Shown here piece by piece: positions 8,299 through 16,044 of a DNA stretch of 64,000 nucleotides. Position numbers and translations under genes: made by a program. The stretch spans positions 1,116,001 to 1,180,000 of the forward strand of contig OY760650.2 of the NCBI GenBank assembly GCA_963663845.2. Direction: 5' to 3'. Position 1 is the stretch's first letter; each line of letters opens with the position of its first letter. Source of the stretch: Versatilivorator sp963663845 (lineage in GTDB: Bacteria; Acidobacteriota; Terriglobia; Versatilivoradales; Versatilivoraceae). The notes under the pieces are model-generated. The model was not told where the DNA came from. It ran no database searches and saw only the letters and a list, made by a program, of their open reading frames with translations.

Positions 8299-9756
8299 CT
8301 ACTTTTGCCAGAAGGCAGGGGTGAAGATGACGAGCACCGTGTAGAACTCCAGGCGCCCGGCCAGCATGCAGAAGCTCAGAACCCACTTGGCGAACGCGGG
8401 CAGCCCCCCGTAGCCCTCGACCGGCCCCACGTTCCCCAATCCGGGACCGATGTTGAACATGGCCGCGGCCACGGCGGCGATGCTGGTGAACACGTCCACG
8501 CCGGAGGCCGCCAGCAGGATGCAACCCAGGAAGTTGACCAGAAAGGAGAGATAGACCAGATTCAGAAGGCTGCGGACAGCCGTTTCCGGAATGACCCCTC
8601 CGCCCACGCGGACCGCGAACACGCCGCGGCGCTCCACCATGCGTTCGAATTCGCGAATCACCACCTTGTAGAGCAAGACCATCCGAGACGTCTTCAGTCC
8701 TCCGGAAGTCGATCCGGTGCATCCGCCCATGAACATGAGCGCCAGCAGGATCAACTGCGGCAGAGGCAGCCACCGGGCAAAATCGTCGGTGGTGAAGCCG
8801 GTGGTGGTGGTGATGGCCGTCACCTGGAAAAGGGCCTTTCTGAAGGCCATTGCCGGAGCGTAACCGCTCTTCAAAGCCAAAATGGCGGCGATCACGAGGC
8901 TGGACGAGACCACGATGAAAAGCAACGTCCGCAACTCGAAATCGGAAATGAATTGCCTGGGACGACGTTCCACCCAAAGACGGTAGTGCAGAGTGAAGTT
9001 GATGCCCCCCAACAACATGAAGACGATAATGATGCATTCGATCAGGGGACTCTCGAACGCCCCCACGCTGGCGGTTCGGGTCGAAAATCCGCCCGTGGCC
9101 ACCGTGGAGAAGGAATGGCACAAGGCATCGAAAGGACCCATTCCCGCCCAGCGGAGCGCCACGTATTCCGCCAGGGTCAGGAAGACATAGATCCTCCAAA
9201 GCGCCTGGGCGGTATGGGCAATCCGAGGCTTGAGCTTTTCCGACCTGGCTCCCGAAAACTCGGCCCGATACAACGCCATCCCACCCATGCCGAGCAGGGG
9301 CAGAATGGCGATCCCGAGCAGGACAATCCCCATGCCTCCCAGCCAGTGGGAGAAGCACCTCCAGAATTGCAAGTCCCGGGGAAGGCTCTCGATCTCGCTG
9401 AGAATGGTTGCTCCACTCGCCGTGAACCCGGAGGTGGCTTCGAAGAAAGCATCGGTGAAACTGGAGAAGTAGGCGGGAGAGAAATAGAAGGGCAGAGCAC
9501 CGAAAAAGCTTACCGCCAGCCAGACGCAAGAGACCAGCAGCAGCCCCTCGCGTCGGTTCAAATCCCTGGTGGGACGCGGAAGACCGAAGAAGAGGGCGCT
9601 GCCGGTTCCGGCGGTGACCAGGGCGGCATAGGCCAGCGGAGCCGGACCGCCGTGGCTCCAAAGGCTGAACGCCAGGGGAACCAGCAGGGTGGCGCCGAGC
9701 GCCAGCAGGAACTGGCCCAGGATATGACCGAGGGCAGCGGGCCTTATCACACCCAT
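8299..9756 (-). CDS. trkH: TrkH-type potassium uptake permease
   Basis: A 485-residue integral inner-membrane protein with the four pore-loop repeats of the Trk/Ktr/HKT family. The filter regions are TSGFTASGAT (~90), STVATGGFST (~223), TTTTGFTTDD (~320) and NIGPGLGNVGP (~440), each with the conserved Gly. It conducts K+ under control of the cytosolic TrkA ring. Its ATG at 9756 overlaps the last codons of trkA (stop at 9747), so the two are translationally coupled. The gene is a normal family length with no obvious lesion. Confidence 0.95.
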   Translation of the reverse strand: MGVIRPAALGHILGQFLLALGATLLVPLAFSLWSHGGPAPLAYAALVTAGTGSALFFGLPRPTRDLNRREGLLLVSCVWLAVSFFGALPFYFSPAYFSSFTDAFFEATSGFTASGATILSEIESLPRDLQFWRCFSHWLGGMGIVLLGIAILPLLGMGGMALYRAEFSGARSEKLKPRIAHTAQALWRIYVFLTLAEYVALRWAGMGPFDALCHSFSTVATGGFSTRTASVGAFESPLIECIIIVFMLLGGINFTLHYRLWVERRPRQFISDFELRTLLFIVVSSSLVIAAILALKSGYAPAMAFRKALFQVTAITTTTGFTTDDFARWLPLPQLILLALMFMGGCTGSTSGGLKTSRMVLLYKVVIREFERMVERRGVFAVRVGGGVIPETAVRSLLNLVYLSFLVNFLGCILLAASGVDVFTSIAAVAAAMFNIGPGLGNVGPVEGYGGLPAFAKWVLSFCMLAGRLEFYTVLVIFTPAFWQK

Positions 9757-11123
9757 TCCCTTCGGGCTTCAGCCAGGAAGGCGGACTCGAGCAGCGGAAC
9801 CGTATTCTCCAGGGTACAGAAGATGACCCGGTCTCCCGCCTGAATGGTGGCTTCGCCCCTTGGGACCACCACCTCGCCGTTGGGTCGAGCGATGGCGCCG
9901 ACGATGGCGCCGCGGGGAAGGCGAACCTCCCTCAAGCTTCGGCCGACGTACTTGGAGCCCTCGGCCGCAATCAGCTCGATCGCCTCGGCCTCCACCTCGC
10001 GAAAGGTGGTCACCGAGAGCACTCGCCCCTTGCGCACGAACTGGAGAATTCGGTCGACCGTCGCCAGGCGGGGGCTGACGGTCGTGTTGATGCCGAGGCG
10101 CTGCGCCATGGGGAGGTAGTTCAGACGATTGATGAGGGCCACCACTTTTTTTGCGCCCAGCTTTCGAGCCAGCAGGGAAGCAATGAGGTTGTCCTCGTCG
10201 TCGTTGGTCATGGCCAGGAACGCTCCCGCGTCCTCGATGTTCTCTTCCGCCAGGATCGATTCGTCGGTGCCGTCCGCGTGGAGGACGATCGTCTTGCGAA
10301 GCAACTGGGAAATCTTTTCGCAGCGGGCGATGTCCCGCTCGAAGAGCTTTACCGTCACGCCCCGGGGCTCCAACAATTCGGCCACCCGGATGCCGACCTG
10401 CTTGCCCCCCACGATGTAGACCCGATCGATCGACTCCTGGGTTTGAAGCCCCATGAACTGACACACGGGCTCCAGTTCCTCGGCCGTGGTGACGATGTAG
10501 ACGTGGTCCCCGGGTTTCAGGACCTCGGCTCCATGCGGAACGATGACCTGTTGCCCCCGGAAGATCAGGGCAATCAGAGAATTCTTGGGCGGCCCGGCGC
10601 GATCCAGGTCCTCGACCGTCTTGTAAGCCACCCAGCTCTTCTCGTCGATATTCATTCCAAAGAGCTTCACCCGACCCTCGGCAAAGTCGATCACGTCGGA
10701 GACTCCGGGCAAGCGAACCACTCGCAGGATGCGATCGGCAATCTCGGTCTCCGGGTGAATGATCAGGTCGATGTGCAGTCCGGCTCTCTGGAGAATCCTC
10801 CTCCAGTAGTTGACTTCGTGGGTGCGGAGCCTGGCCACCTTGAACTTCACCTCCGACTCCACCGAAGCAATCAGGCAGACCAAGACGTTGATCTGATCCT
10901 GACTGGTCAACGCAATCAGCATTTCGGCGTTGCGAATATCCGCCTCGTGCAAGGTGCGAATGCTGGCGGCGTTGCCCTGTATCACCTTGGCATCCAGCAT
11001 TTCCTCCAGTTGATGACAGCGGTCCGGGTTCTGCTCCACCAGCACCACCTCGTTACCCTCGCGAATCAAGCGCGTGGCAACCAGCGAAGCGGCCTGTCCG
11101 CCCCCGGCAATCAGGATCCTCAT
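9747..11123 (-). CDS. trkA: TrkA potassium channel regulatory subunit
   Basis: A 458-residue protein with two RCK halves: an N-terminal Rossmann fold (MRILIAGGGQAAS at residues 1-13) plus TrkA_C domain, then a second Rossmann fold (VYIVGGKQVGIRVAELL at ~235) plus second TrkA_C domain. This is the full-length tandem architecture of enterobacterial-type TrkA. It binds NAD(H)/nucleotides and gates TrkH. It is the first gene of the trkA-trkH pair, with a 10-base overlap. A possible promoter lies upstream: on the minus strand TTGACA (complement of 11253-11258) and TATATG (complement of 11226-11231), but the spacer of 21 bases is too long, so I do not list it separately. Confidence 0.95.
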   Translation of the reverse strand: MRILIAGGGQAASLVATRLIREGNEVVLVEQNPDRCHQLEEMLDAKVIQGNAASIRTLHEADIRNAEMLIALTSQDQINVLVCLIASVESEVKFKVARLRTHEVNYWRRILQRAGLHIDLIIHPETEIADRILRVVRLPGVSDVIDFAEGRVKLFGMNIDEKSWVAYKTVEDLDRAGPPKNSLIALIFRGQQVIVPHGAEVLKPGDHVYIVTTAEELEPVCQFMGLQTQESIDRVYIVGGKQVGIRVAELLEPRGVTVKLFERDIARCEKISQLLRKTIVLHADGTDESILAEENIEDAGAFLAMTNDDEDNLIASLLARKLGAKKVVALINRLNYLPMAQRLGINTTVSPRLATVDRILQFVRKGRVLSVTTFREVEAEAIELIAAEGSKYVGRSLREVRLPRGAIVGAIARPNGEVVVPRGEATIQAGDRVIFCTLENTVPLLESAFLAEARREWV

Positions 11124-11310
11124 GGCCTTGAAAAACGTCTTGGGAAGATCACCAGCAACAAGAGTTCTGTCTGGTTGGAGTCGAGCACGGCTCCCCGAAA
11201 TTGGAAGGTGATGTCACTGCCTGAACATATATTGAGGAAAGCCGGCGAGGATTGTCAAGGACTGTCGGCGGAAGCCAATCCGGCCGTTTCCAGCGGGCCT
11301 GAGCCTCCGG

Positions 11311-11560
11311 CTAGCCCGCATTTCTCACCAGGGGGCATGATCATGGCGCAGTAATTTTCCCTCCAGCGCGTGCTCGCGACCGAAGAGCGTAGCGGTTTCT
11401 ACGGTCGAGGGAGCCTGTGCGCGCTGGAGGGAAAAGGACAAGCCAAGGCATGCCCAGCGCAGTCTGTAGTCAGCAAGCTCTTGACATGGAGTCAATCAAG
11501 GTACTCAAGACAAACTGCTTTTGTCCTGCCTCCAGCGGCCTGGTGAGAAATGCGGGCTAG
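11311..11560. repeat. Nested inverted-repeat (MITE-like) element
   Basis: The gap between tonB and trkA is 433 bases and non-coding. It holds a perfect 22-bp inverted repeat, 11311-11332 and 11539-11560 (outer arms begin CTAGCCCGCATTTC). Inside it is a second perfect 16-bp inverted repeat: TTTTCCCTCCAGCGCG at 11355-11370 and its complement at 11420-11435. The outer right arm overlaps the stop codon of the TonB-like gene (11557-11559). It could be a MITE-like element or an RNA structure ending the upstream operon. The remaining bases 11124-11310 show nothing certain. Confidence 0.65.
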
Positions 11561-12609
11561 AGGCGGATGTTGTAGAGGTAGGTAAACTGGAGGGTGAGGC
11601 GGTCCTTCTCGAATGCGTCGGGAAAGTTGGGCAACGGCTCCGACAGCTTCAGGGAGGAAATAGCCGCCCGATCGTAGGGGGAAAAATCGGAGCTGCGCAC
11701 GACTTCCAGATCTTCCAGACTGCCGTTGCCGCGGACGTCAAACACAATCACCACCACCCCTTTGAGACCGCTGCGGTACACTTGGGGAATCACCGAGTAC
11801 CAGTTGTTGCGGACCCTGAAATAGACCGCCGTCAACCAGGGTCCGAAGTTGACCCCTTGAGTATCCGAAAGGATGGTGGGGCGCTCGACCGAGAAGTCCG
11901 GCTGGCGCCGGCCGAAGTCGGCCCCTTTCCGAACATCTCCCGAGCTTGCCCTGTCTTGCCGGCTACTGATGCCCCGCCCGACCTCGGAACCTGGCGCCGT
12001 CCCTCCCGGGAGCCGCAATCCTGCATAGAGATCCTTCAGGTTGGACTTGAGGGCCCTCTCCCCGGGGGTAGCCGCAAAGGGGCTGGCCGACTCGATACCG
12101 CCGGTTTCCCCTGGTCTCCGCACCCCGGCTTGCCCATCGGCTTCCTCGGGCAACGACGGTTGAGGGTCGGGAGGCAGGGGTTTGGGGGGTCGGGACACGG
12201 AGGAGCCAGGCTCGGGGTCCGGAGGCTCCGACTGCGCGGCGGTCTCGGATTTTTCAGCCGGCTTTGGGCCCGGGTCGGGTGCGGGAACCCGGAGAGCCTC
12301 GGGGTTGGCCTCGGGGCGTTCGGGCCGAAGCATCCGGTCTGTCGGAGAAACCTCCGGCCTCACCGCAGGAGGGGCTTCAAGGACTTCTTCATACTCCCTG
12401 GGGAGAGCCAGAAACCCCAGCCGCTTGGCTCGTTCCCGATCCCCGGATTCGAGGGGATGGGGCTGTGGCAGGATGTCGGGACCCAAGGCCACCCACAAGA
12501 CGACCAACAGGTGGGCCACCAGCGACATCAGAAAGGCTTCACGCGTTCTCTGACCGGAATTCTCCCCGGAACCCGGCGAGAACGACCAACGCAGTTCGTC
12601 CTTCTTCAT
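11557..12609 (-). CDS. TonB-family energy-transducing protein
   Basis: A 350-residue protein with the TonB layout. Residues ~22-45 form one N-terminal membrane anchor (TREAFLMSLVAHLLVVLWVALG), followed by a Pro/Glu/Arg-rich periplasmic linker (~50-190), and a C-terminal TonB-like fold (~250-350) containing YFRVRNNWYSVIPQVY and GVVVIVFDVRGNGSLEDLEV. TonB proteins transmit the proton-motive force from ExbB/ExbD to outer-membrane receptors; neither exbB nor exbD is in the window. Its ATG overlaps the stop of the Gfo/Idh gene by 4 bases, so it is the last gene of the lipid A run. Because the domain is a variant TonB_C, an envelope-linking role not tied to TonB-dependent receptors is possible. Confidence 0.75.
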   Translation of the reverse strand: MKKDELRWSFSPGSGENSGQRTREAFLMSLVAHLLVVLWVALGPDILPQPHPLESGDRERAKRLGFLALPREYEEVLEAPPAVRPEVSPTDRMLRPERPEANPEALRVPAPDPGPKPAEKSETAAQSEPPDPEPGSSVSRPPKPLPPDPQPSLPEEADGQAGVRRPGETGGIESASPFAATPGERALKSNLKDLYAGLRLPGGTAPGSEVGRGISSRQDRASSGDVRKGADFGRRQPDFSVERPTILSDTQGVNFGPWLTAVYFRVRNNWYSVIPQVYRSGLKGVVVIVFDVRGNGSLEDLEVVRSSDFSPYDRAAISSLKLSEPLPNFPDAFEKDRLTLQFTYLYNIRL

Positions 12610-13610
12610 GACTTGGAGCTCGATTCCGACCAGGGTCGCCCGGGAGCCAGCGAGAGCCTGTTGGCGTGCTCCTCGATCTCTCTTGCCACCCGATGGGCCA
12701 GGGCCAGGGCCGCCCTGCTGCTCTCGGCCGAGACCGCCGGCGGCCTCCTGGTGCGAACGGATTCCAGGAACGATTCCAATTCGGCCTTGAGCGGCTCCGT
12801 CCTGGCCGTCTCGATCCTGCGAGGCAGAATGAGGGGCGGCTCGCCCGCCGGCCGATTCTCGACACTCAGCACCACCACGTCCTGCCGCGAGAAGTCCAGG
12901 GACAGGTATTGGTTTTTCTGAAAGAAGCGCAGCTTTCGAACCTTTTCGGTGCTCACCCGGCTGGCGGTCACGTTGGCGACACAGCCATTGGCGAATTCCA
13001 ATCTGGCATTGGCGATATCCACCTTGTCGGTCAATATGGGCAGACCGACGGCGCTCACTCGTTCCACGGGACTGCCAACGAAATCGAGAACCAGGTCCAG
13101 ATCGTGAATCATCAGATCGGAAACCACGTCGATATCCAGGCTGCGCGCGGCAAAGACCCCCAGACGATGCACTTCGAAAAAGAGGGGGGTCGTCAATAGC
13201 TTGCGGGCCGCCGCCACCGCGGGATTGTAGCGCTCCAGGTGACCGACCTGCAGGATGCGGCCGTGCCGATTGGCCGCTTCGATCAAGGCATCGGCCTCCG
13301 CCAGCGAGGAGGCGATCGGCTTCTCCACCAACACGTCCACTCCCCGGGTCAGGAGGTCGATGCCGATCGACGCATGCTCCCGGGTGGGGGTGGCCAGACT
13401 CACGGCGGAGACGTTGTCCGACAGAGCCTGGTGACTGTCGTAAGCCCGGGTGGAAAACTCGGCGGCGACCGCTCGGGCCGTCTCCAGGTTCTTGTCCACC
13501 ACTCCGACGAGCTCGACGTTATCCAGTTGGGAGAGAACCCGGACATGCTGTCTTCCGAGGTAGCCCGTCCCGATGACCGCCGCCTTGAGCTTGTCCACAG
13601 GCAGATCCAC
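12606..13610 (-). CDS. Gfo/Idh/MocA-family NAD(P)-dependent oxidoreductase in the lipid A operon
   Basis: A 334-residue protein. Residues 10-125 are a Rossmann domain with GTGYLG (14-19) and the family EKP signature (E96-K97-P98); the rest is the alpha/beta substrate domain with HLERYNP (~125) and DLMIHDLDL (~168). Family members oxidise or reduce sugars, often nucleotide sugars. It follows lpxI by 52 bases and overlaps the TonB-like gene by 4. In some bacteria (Acidithiobacillus, Leptospira) a Gfo/Idh enzyme, GnnA, next to lpxA makes the UDP-3-keto-GlcNAc precursor of 3-amino lipid A. The partner aminotransferase GnnB is not seen here, so that role is only a possibility. Confidence 0.85.
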   Translation of the reverse strand: MDLPVDKLKAAVIGTGYLGRQHVRVLSQLDNVELVGVVDKNLETARAVAAEFSTRAYDSHQALSDNVSAVSLATPTREHASIGIDLLTRGVDVLVEKPIASSLAEADALIEAANRHGRILQVGHLERYNPAVAAARKLLTTPLFFEVHRLGVFAARSLDIDVVSDLMIHDLDLVLDFVGSPVERVSAVGLPILTDKVDIANARLEFANGCVANVTASRVSTEKVRKLRFFQKNQYLSLDFSRQDVVVLSVENRPAGEPPLILPRRIETARTEPLKAELESFLESVRTRRPPAVSAESSRAALALAHRVAREIEEHANRLSLAPGRPWSESSSKS

Positions 13611-13662
13611 TCGATTTCACCAGGCCCTCGGGCCAAAACGGCGCCGCTCCCCGCAGACTCGC

Positions 13663-14550
13663 CTAATCCTCGGGATCGAAGGCAACCATGGCAATCCGAT
13701 GCCGATCGGCCACTCCTGTCAGTTCCGTCCGATCCAGGAGCAGCGTTTTCCGCGCGTCGATGGCCAGTGCCGACGCGCCGACCTCGGCCATCAACCGAAG
13801 GGTGGGCACTCCGACGACCGGAACGTCAAAGCGCATGTCCTGCCGGGGCTTGCTCACCTTGATCACCGTGACCGGCTGATTGCCGACAAGGCCGGCGGCC
13901 CGGCGAATGGTGGCGTCGGTGCCTTCCATGGCTTCCACCGCCACACAGGCCTGGTGCCTGACCACCACCGATTGACCGATATCCATTTTGGCCATCTGCT
14001 TGGCGATCCGCCGGCCGTAGTGCATGTCCTTGATCTCCGAATCGCCGGGAGGCCGCCGGGTCAGCACCCCGGGCTCGGGAATCAGCGGTTTCAGGAACGC
14101 GGTGGAATCGATCAAACGGATCCCTTCCTGCTCCAGGACGTCGGCGACCCCTCCGATCAAGGAGTCGGTGTTCCTGGAACCCAGGCTCATCAAGAGTTTC
14201 AAGAGCCGTCGGTCCGGCACGATCGAGCTGAAGATCTGCTTGTGCTGAACCTGACCCGCCATCAATGCCTGATCGACCCCTTCCCGCTTCAACAGCTCAA
14301 TCAGCTTCCCAAGCTGGCCCAGGCTTATCCAATGGGTCTTGTAGCCCAGGTCGGCAATTGGCGGAAAGGCTTCCTCCTTGATGGCCACCACCACCACATC
14401 CACGCCCAGGCTGCGCGCAGCCTCAAGCACCAGGAAGGGAAATTGGCCGTTGCCGGCAATGAGGCCGTAGCGGCGCCGGTTCTGCAACAAGACTTCCTCT
14501 TGTTTCGACGGACTGTGCGGGGCTCGCCGGTCGCGGGGCATTGGATTCAC
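13663..14550 (-). CDS. lpxI: UDP-2,3-diacylglucosamine pyrophosphatase LpxI
   Basis: A 295-residue protein of the DUF1009/LpxI family. N-terminal domain signature RYGLIAGNGQFP (28-38), the conserved MAGQVQHKQIF (~98-107), SLIGGVADVLEQEGI (~130-144), and the C-terminal catalytic region DMRFDVPVVG (238-247) with the metal-binding Asp. LpxI hydrolyses UDP-2,3-diacylglucosamine to lipid X and UMP, replacing LpxH. The annotated ATG gives an N-terminal extension of about 20 residues compared with the family; a TTG at 14490 preceded by GAGGAA is a good alternative start and would place the protein close to the usual length. It lies 67 bases after lpxA in the same operon. Confidence 0.92.
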   Translation of the reverse strand: MNPMPRDRRAPHSPSKQEEVLLQNRRRYGLIAGNGQFPFLVLEAARSLGVDVVVVAIKEEAFPPIADLGYKTHWISLGQLGKLIELLKREGVDQALMAGQVQHKQIFSSIVPDRRLLKLLMSLGSRNTDSLIGGVADVLEQEGIRLIDSTAFLKPLIPEPGVLTRRPPGDSEIKDMHYGRRIAKQMAKMDIGQSVVVRHQACVAVEAMEGTDATIRRAAGLVGNQPVTVIKVSKPRQDMRFDVPVVGVPTLRLMAEVGASALAIDARKTLLLDRTELTGVADRHRIAMVAFDPED

Positions 14551-14617
14551 CGACAGCTTTCCGAGGGCTCAGGTCCGGGTTTCCGGGGGTCGGGAAGGAG
14601 CATCCAGCACGGCCGGC

Positions 14618-15394
14618 TCACTTGATGACCCCTCGCTCGCTGGTCTGAATGAAATCGATCAGCGCCTGCACTTCCGGGTGGCCGGCGAGTTCCTGCTCGA
14701 GTTGAGCCAAAGCCTGGGAGGTATTGAGTCCGGATTGCAGAAGCACCCGATAGGCGGCGCGAATCGTCCGGATGGAATCGACCGAAAATCCGCGTCGCTC
14801 CAGGCCGATGACGTTGACGCCATAATTCTTGGCCTCCCTGGCGCTCACCGTCTTGGAATAGGGAAGGACGTCCTTGGTGATGACGGAGTAGCCGCCCACG
14901 AATCCGTAAATGCCCACCCTGCAAAACTGGTGAACCCCCGAAAACGCCCCGATGGTGGCATGGTCGGCGACCGTGACGTGCCCCGCCAGCGTGGCTGCAT
15001 TGGCCAGCAGAACATGGTCTCCCAGGGAGCAGTCATGGGCGATGTGGCTGTAGGCCATGATGACGTTGTGATTCCCGATCGACGTCCGTCCCCCTCCCCC
15101 GGTCGTGCCGCGGTTGACCGTGACGTACTCTCGAAAGGTGTTGTGGTCGCCGATCACCAATTCGGTTCGCTCCCCCCCATACTTGAGATCCTGGGGCGGA
15201 AACCCGATGGAGCAAAAGGGAAAGAAATGACAGTGGTCCCCGGCGCGGGTCGGCCCTTGAATCACGGCGTGGGCATCCACCCGGCAGTGGTCGCCCAGAA
15301 CCACGTCGGCTTCCAGGATGGCGTAGGGGCCGATGGATACCTCTTCGCCCAGGGAGGCCCTGGAGCTCACCACCGCCGTGGGGTGAATGCTCAT
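14618..15394 (-). CDS. lpxA: UDP-N-acetylglucosamine O-acyltransferase LpxA
   Basis: A 258-residue left-handed beta-helix protein, with many hexapeptide repeats from residues ~4 to 190 and a helical C-terminal domain. The catalytic motif HIAHDC is at 117-122; His120 corresponds to the E. coli catalytic His125. HQFCRVGIYGFVGGYS and the NVIGLERRGFS stretch are typical. It transfers the hydroxyacyl chain from ACP to position 3 of UDP-GlcNAc, the first step of lipid A synthesis. Its ATG overlaps the fabZ stop (15391-15394), the usual fabZ-lpxA coupling. Whether the substrate is GlcNAc or GlcNAc3N cannot be told from the sequence. Confidence 0.96.
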   Translation of the reverse strand: MSIHPTAVVSSRASLGEEVSIGPYAILEADVVLGDHCRVDAHAVIQGPTRAGDHCHFFPFCSIGFPPQDLKYGGERTELVIGDHNTFREYVTVNRGTTGGGGRTSIGNHNVIMAYSHIAHDCSLGDHVLLANAATLAGHVTVADHATIGAFSGVHQFCRVGIYGFVGGYSVITKDVLPYSKTVSAREAKNYGVNVIGLERRGFSVDSIRTIRAAYRVLLQSGLNTSQALAQLEQELAGHPEVQALIDFIQTSERGVIK

Positions 15395-15834
15395 GGATTC
15401 CCTCGGTCCACAATCGTCGACAGGATCTCGGCTTCGGCCACCCGGGCCCCATTCACAACAGCTTCACCGCGCAGCTTTCCCAGCCGCGGTTTCAACCGCA
15501 GCACCTCGACCACCAACTCCAGGCGGTCCCCGGGAATCACGGGCCGGCGAAATCGCGCCTTGTCTATTCCGGAAAAGTAGACCAGCTTCTTTTCCCGATC
15601 CGGAATCTCGCGAAGCACCAGGACCGCCGCTACCTGGGCGATGGCCTCGATGATGAGCACTCCCGGCATGACCGGAGTCCCGGGGAAGTGGCCGCTGAAG
15701 AAGTGTTCATTCACGGTCACGTTCTTGAGGCCGACGATTCTCTTGCCGGGCTCCAGCTCGGTGATGGCATCCACCAGCAGGAACGGATAGCGGTGCGGAA
15801 TGATCTTTTGTATCTGATTGGAATTCAAGAGCAT
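15391..15834 (-). CDS. fabZ: 3-hydroxyacyl-ACP dehydratase FabZ
   Basis: The start at 15834 (MLLNSNQIQKIIPHRYPFLLV) is chosen by alignment with the family; the frame stays open 50 codons further upstream, but that stretch has no family similarity. This gives 147 residues, the usual length. The hot-dog fold active site is GHFPGTPVMPGVLIIEA, with His49 and Glu63 as catalytic residues. It dehydrates 3-hydroxyacyl-ACP in fatty acid elongation and balances flux with LpxA. The gene normally preceding it in this cluster type, lpxD, is absent: upstream lie a 54-bp element and the tandem array. Confidence 0.94.
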   Translation of the reverse strand: MLLNSNQIQKIIPHRYPFLLVDAITELEPGKRIVGLKNVTVNEHFFSGHFPGTPVMPGVLIIEAIAQVAAVLVLREIPDREKKLVYFSGIDKARFRRPVIPGDRLELVVEVLRLKPRLGKLRGEAVVNGARVAEAEILSTIVDRGNP

Positions 15835-15990
15835 CGGTCTGACCCCGAGTCTGATGTCACCCAGCCTGCAGGCGCAAGAGAATATAGCACAGGCTTCCCG
15901 GGACTCTGACAATCCTGTGCATCGACGTGAATCAGGAATCGAGCTGCGCTTGACTTTGAACCGGATTCCAGCCACCCGGCGCAACGCGGT

Positions 15991-16044
15991 GTTTCAGACA
16001 AGCACCACCCCTGCCCTGCCGGGCAGATCATCCGAGAGTGAAAC
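15991..16044. repeat. 54-bp GTTTCA...TGAAAC element, copy 1
   Basis: A 54-base element starting GTTTCAGACAAGC and ending CCGAGAGTGAAAC. The ends form a short inverted repeat (GTTTCA/TGAAAC), with a GC-rich middle (CCCCTGCCCTGCCGGGC). It sits directly before the tandem array. Two further copies are at 40686-40739 and 41051-41104. The three differ at only a few positions. Confidence 0.7.

Noticed and set aside
5957..8344. 795-codon plus-strand frame opposite pcrA
   Set aside because: Exact antisense shadow of a clear helicase gene; its product is low-complexity and unlike any family. The same applies to the frames at 2117-4195 (minus), 25559-27862 (plus) and 50591-52951 (minus).
11481..11509. 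Plus-strand promoter beginning TTGACA at 11481
   Set aside because: No -10 box at 16-18 bases, and the next plus-strand gene is over 20 kb away.
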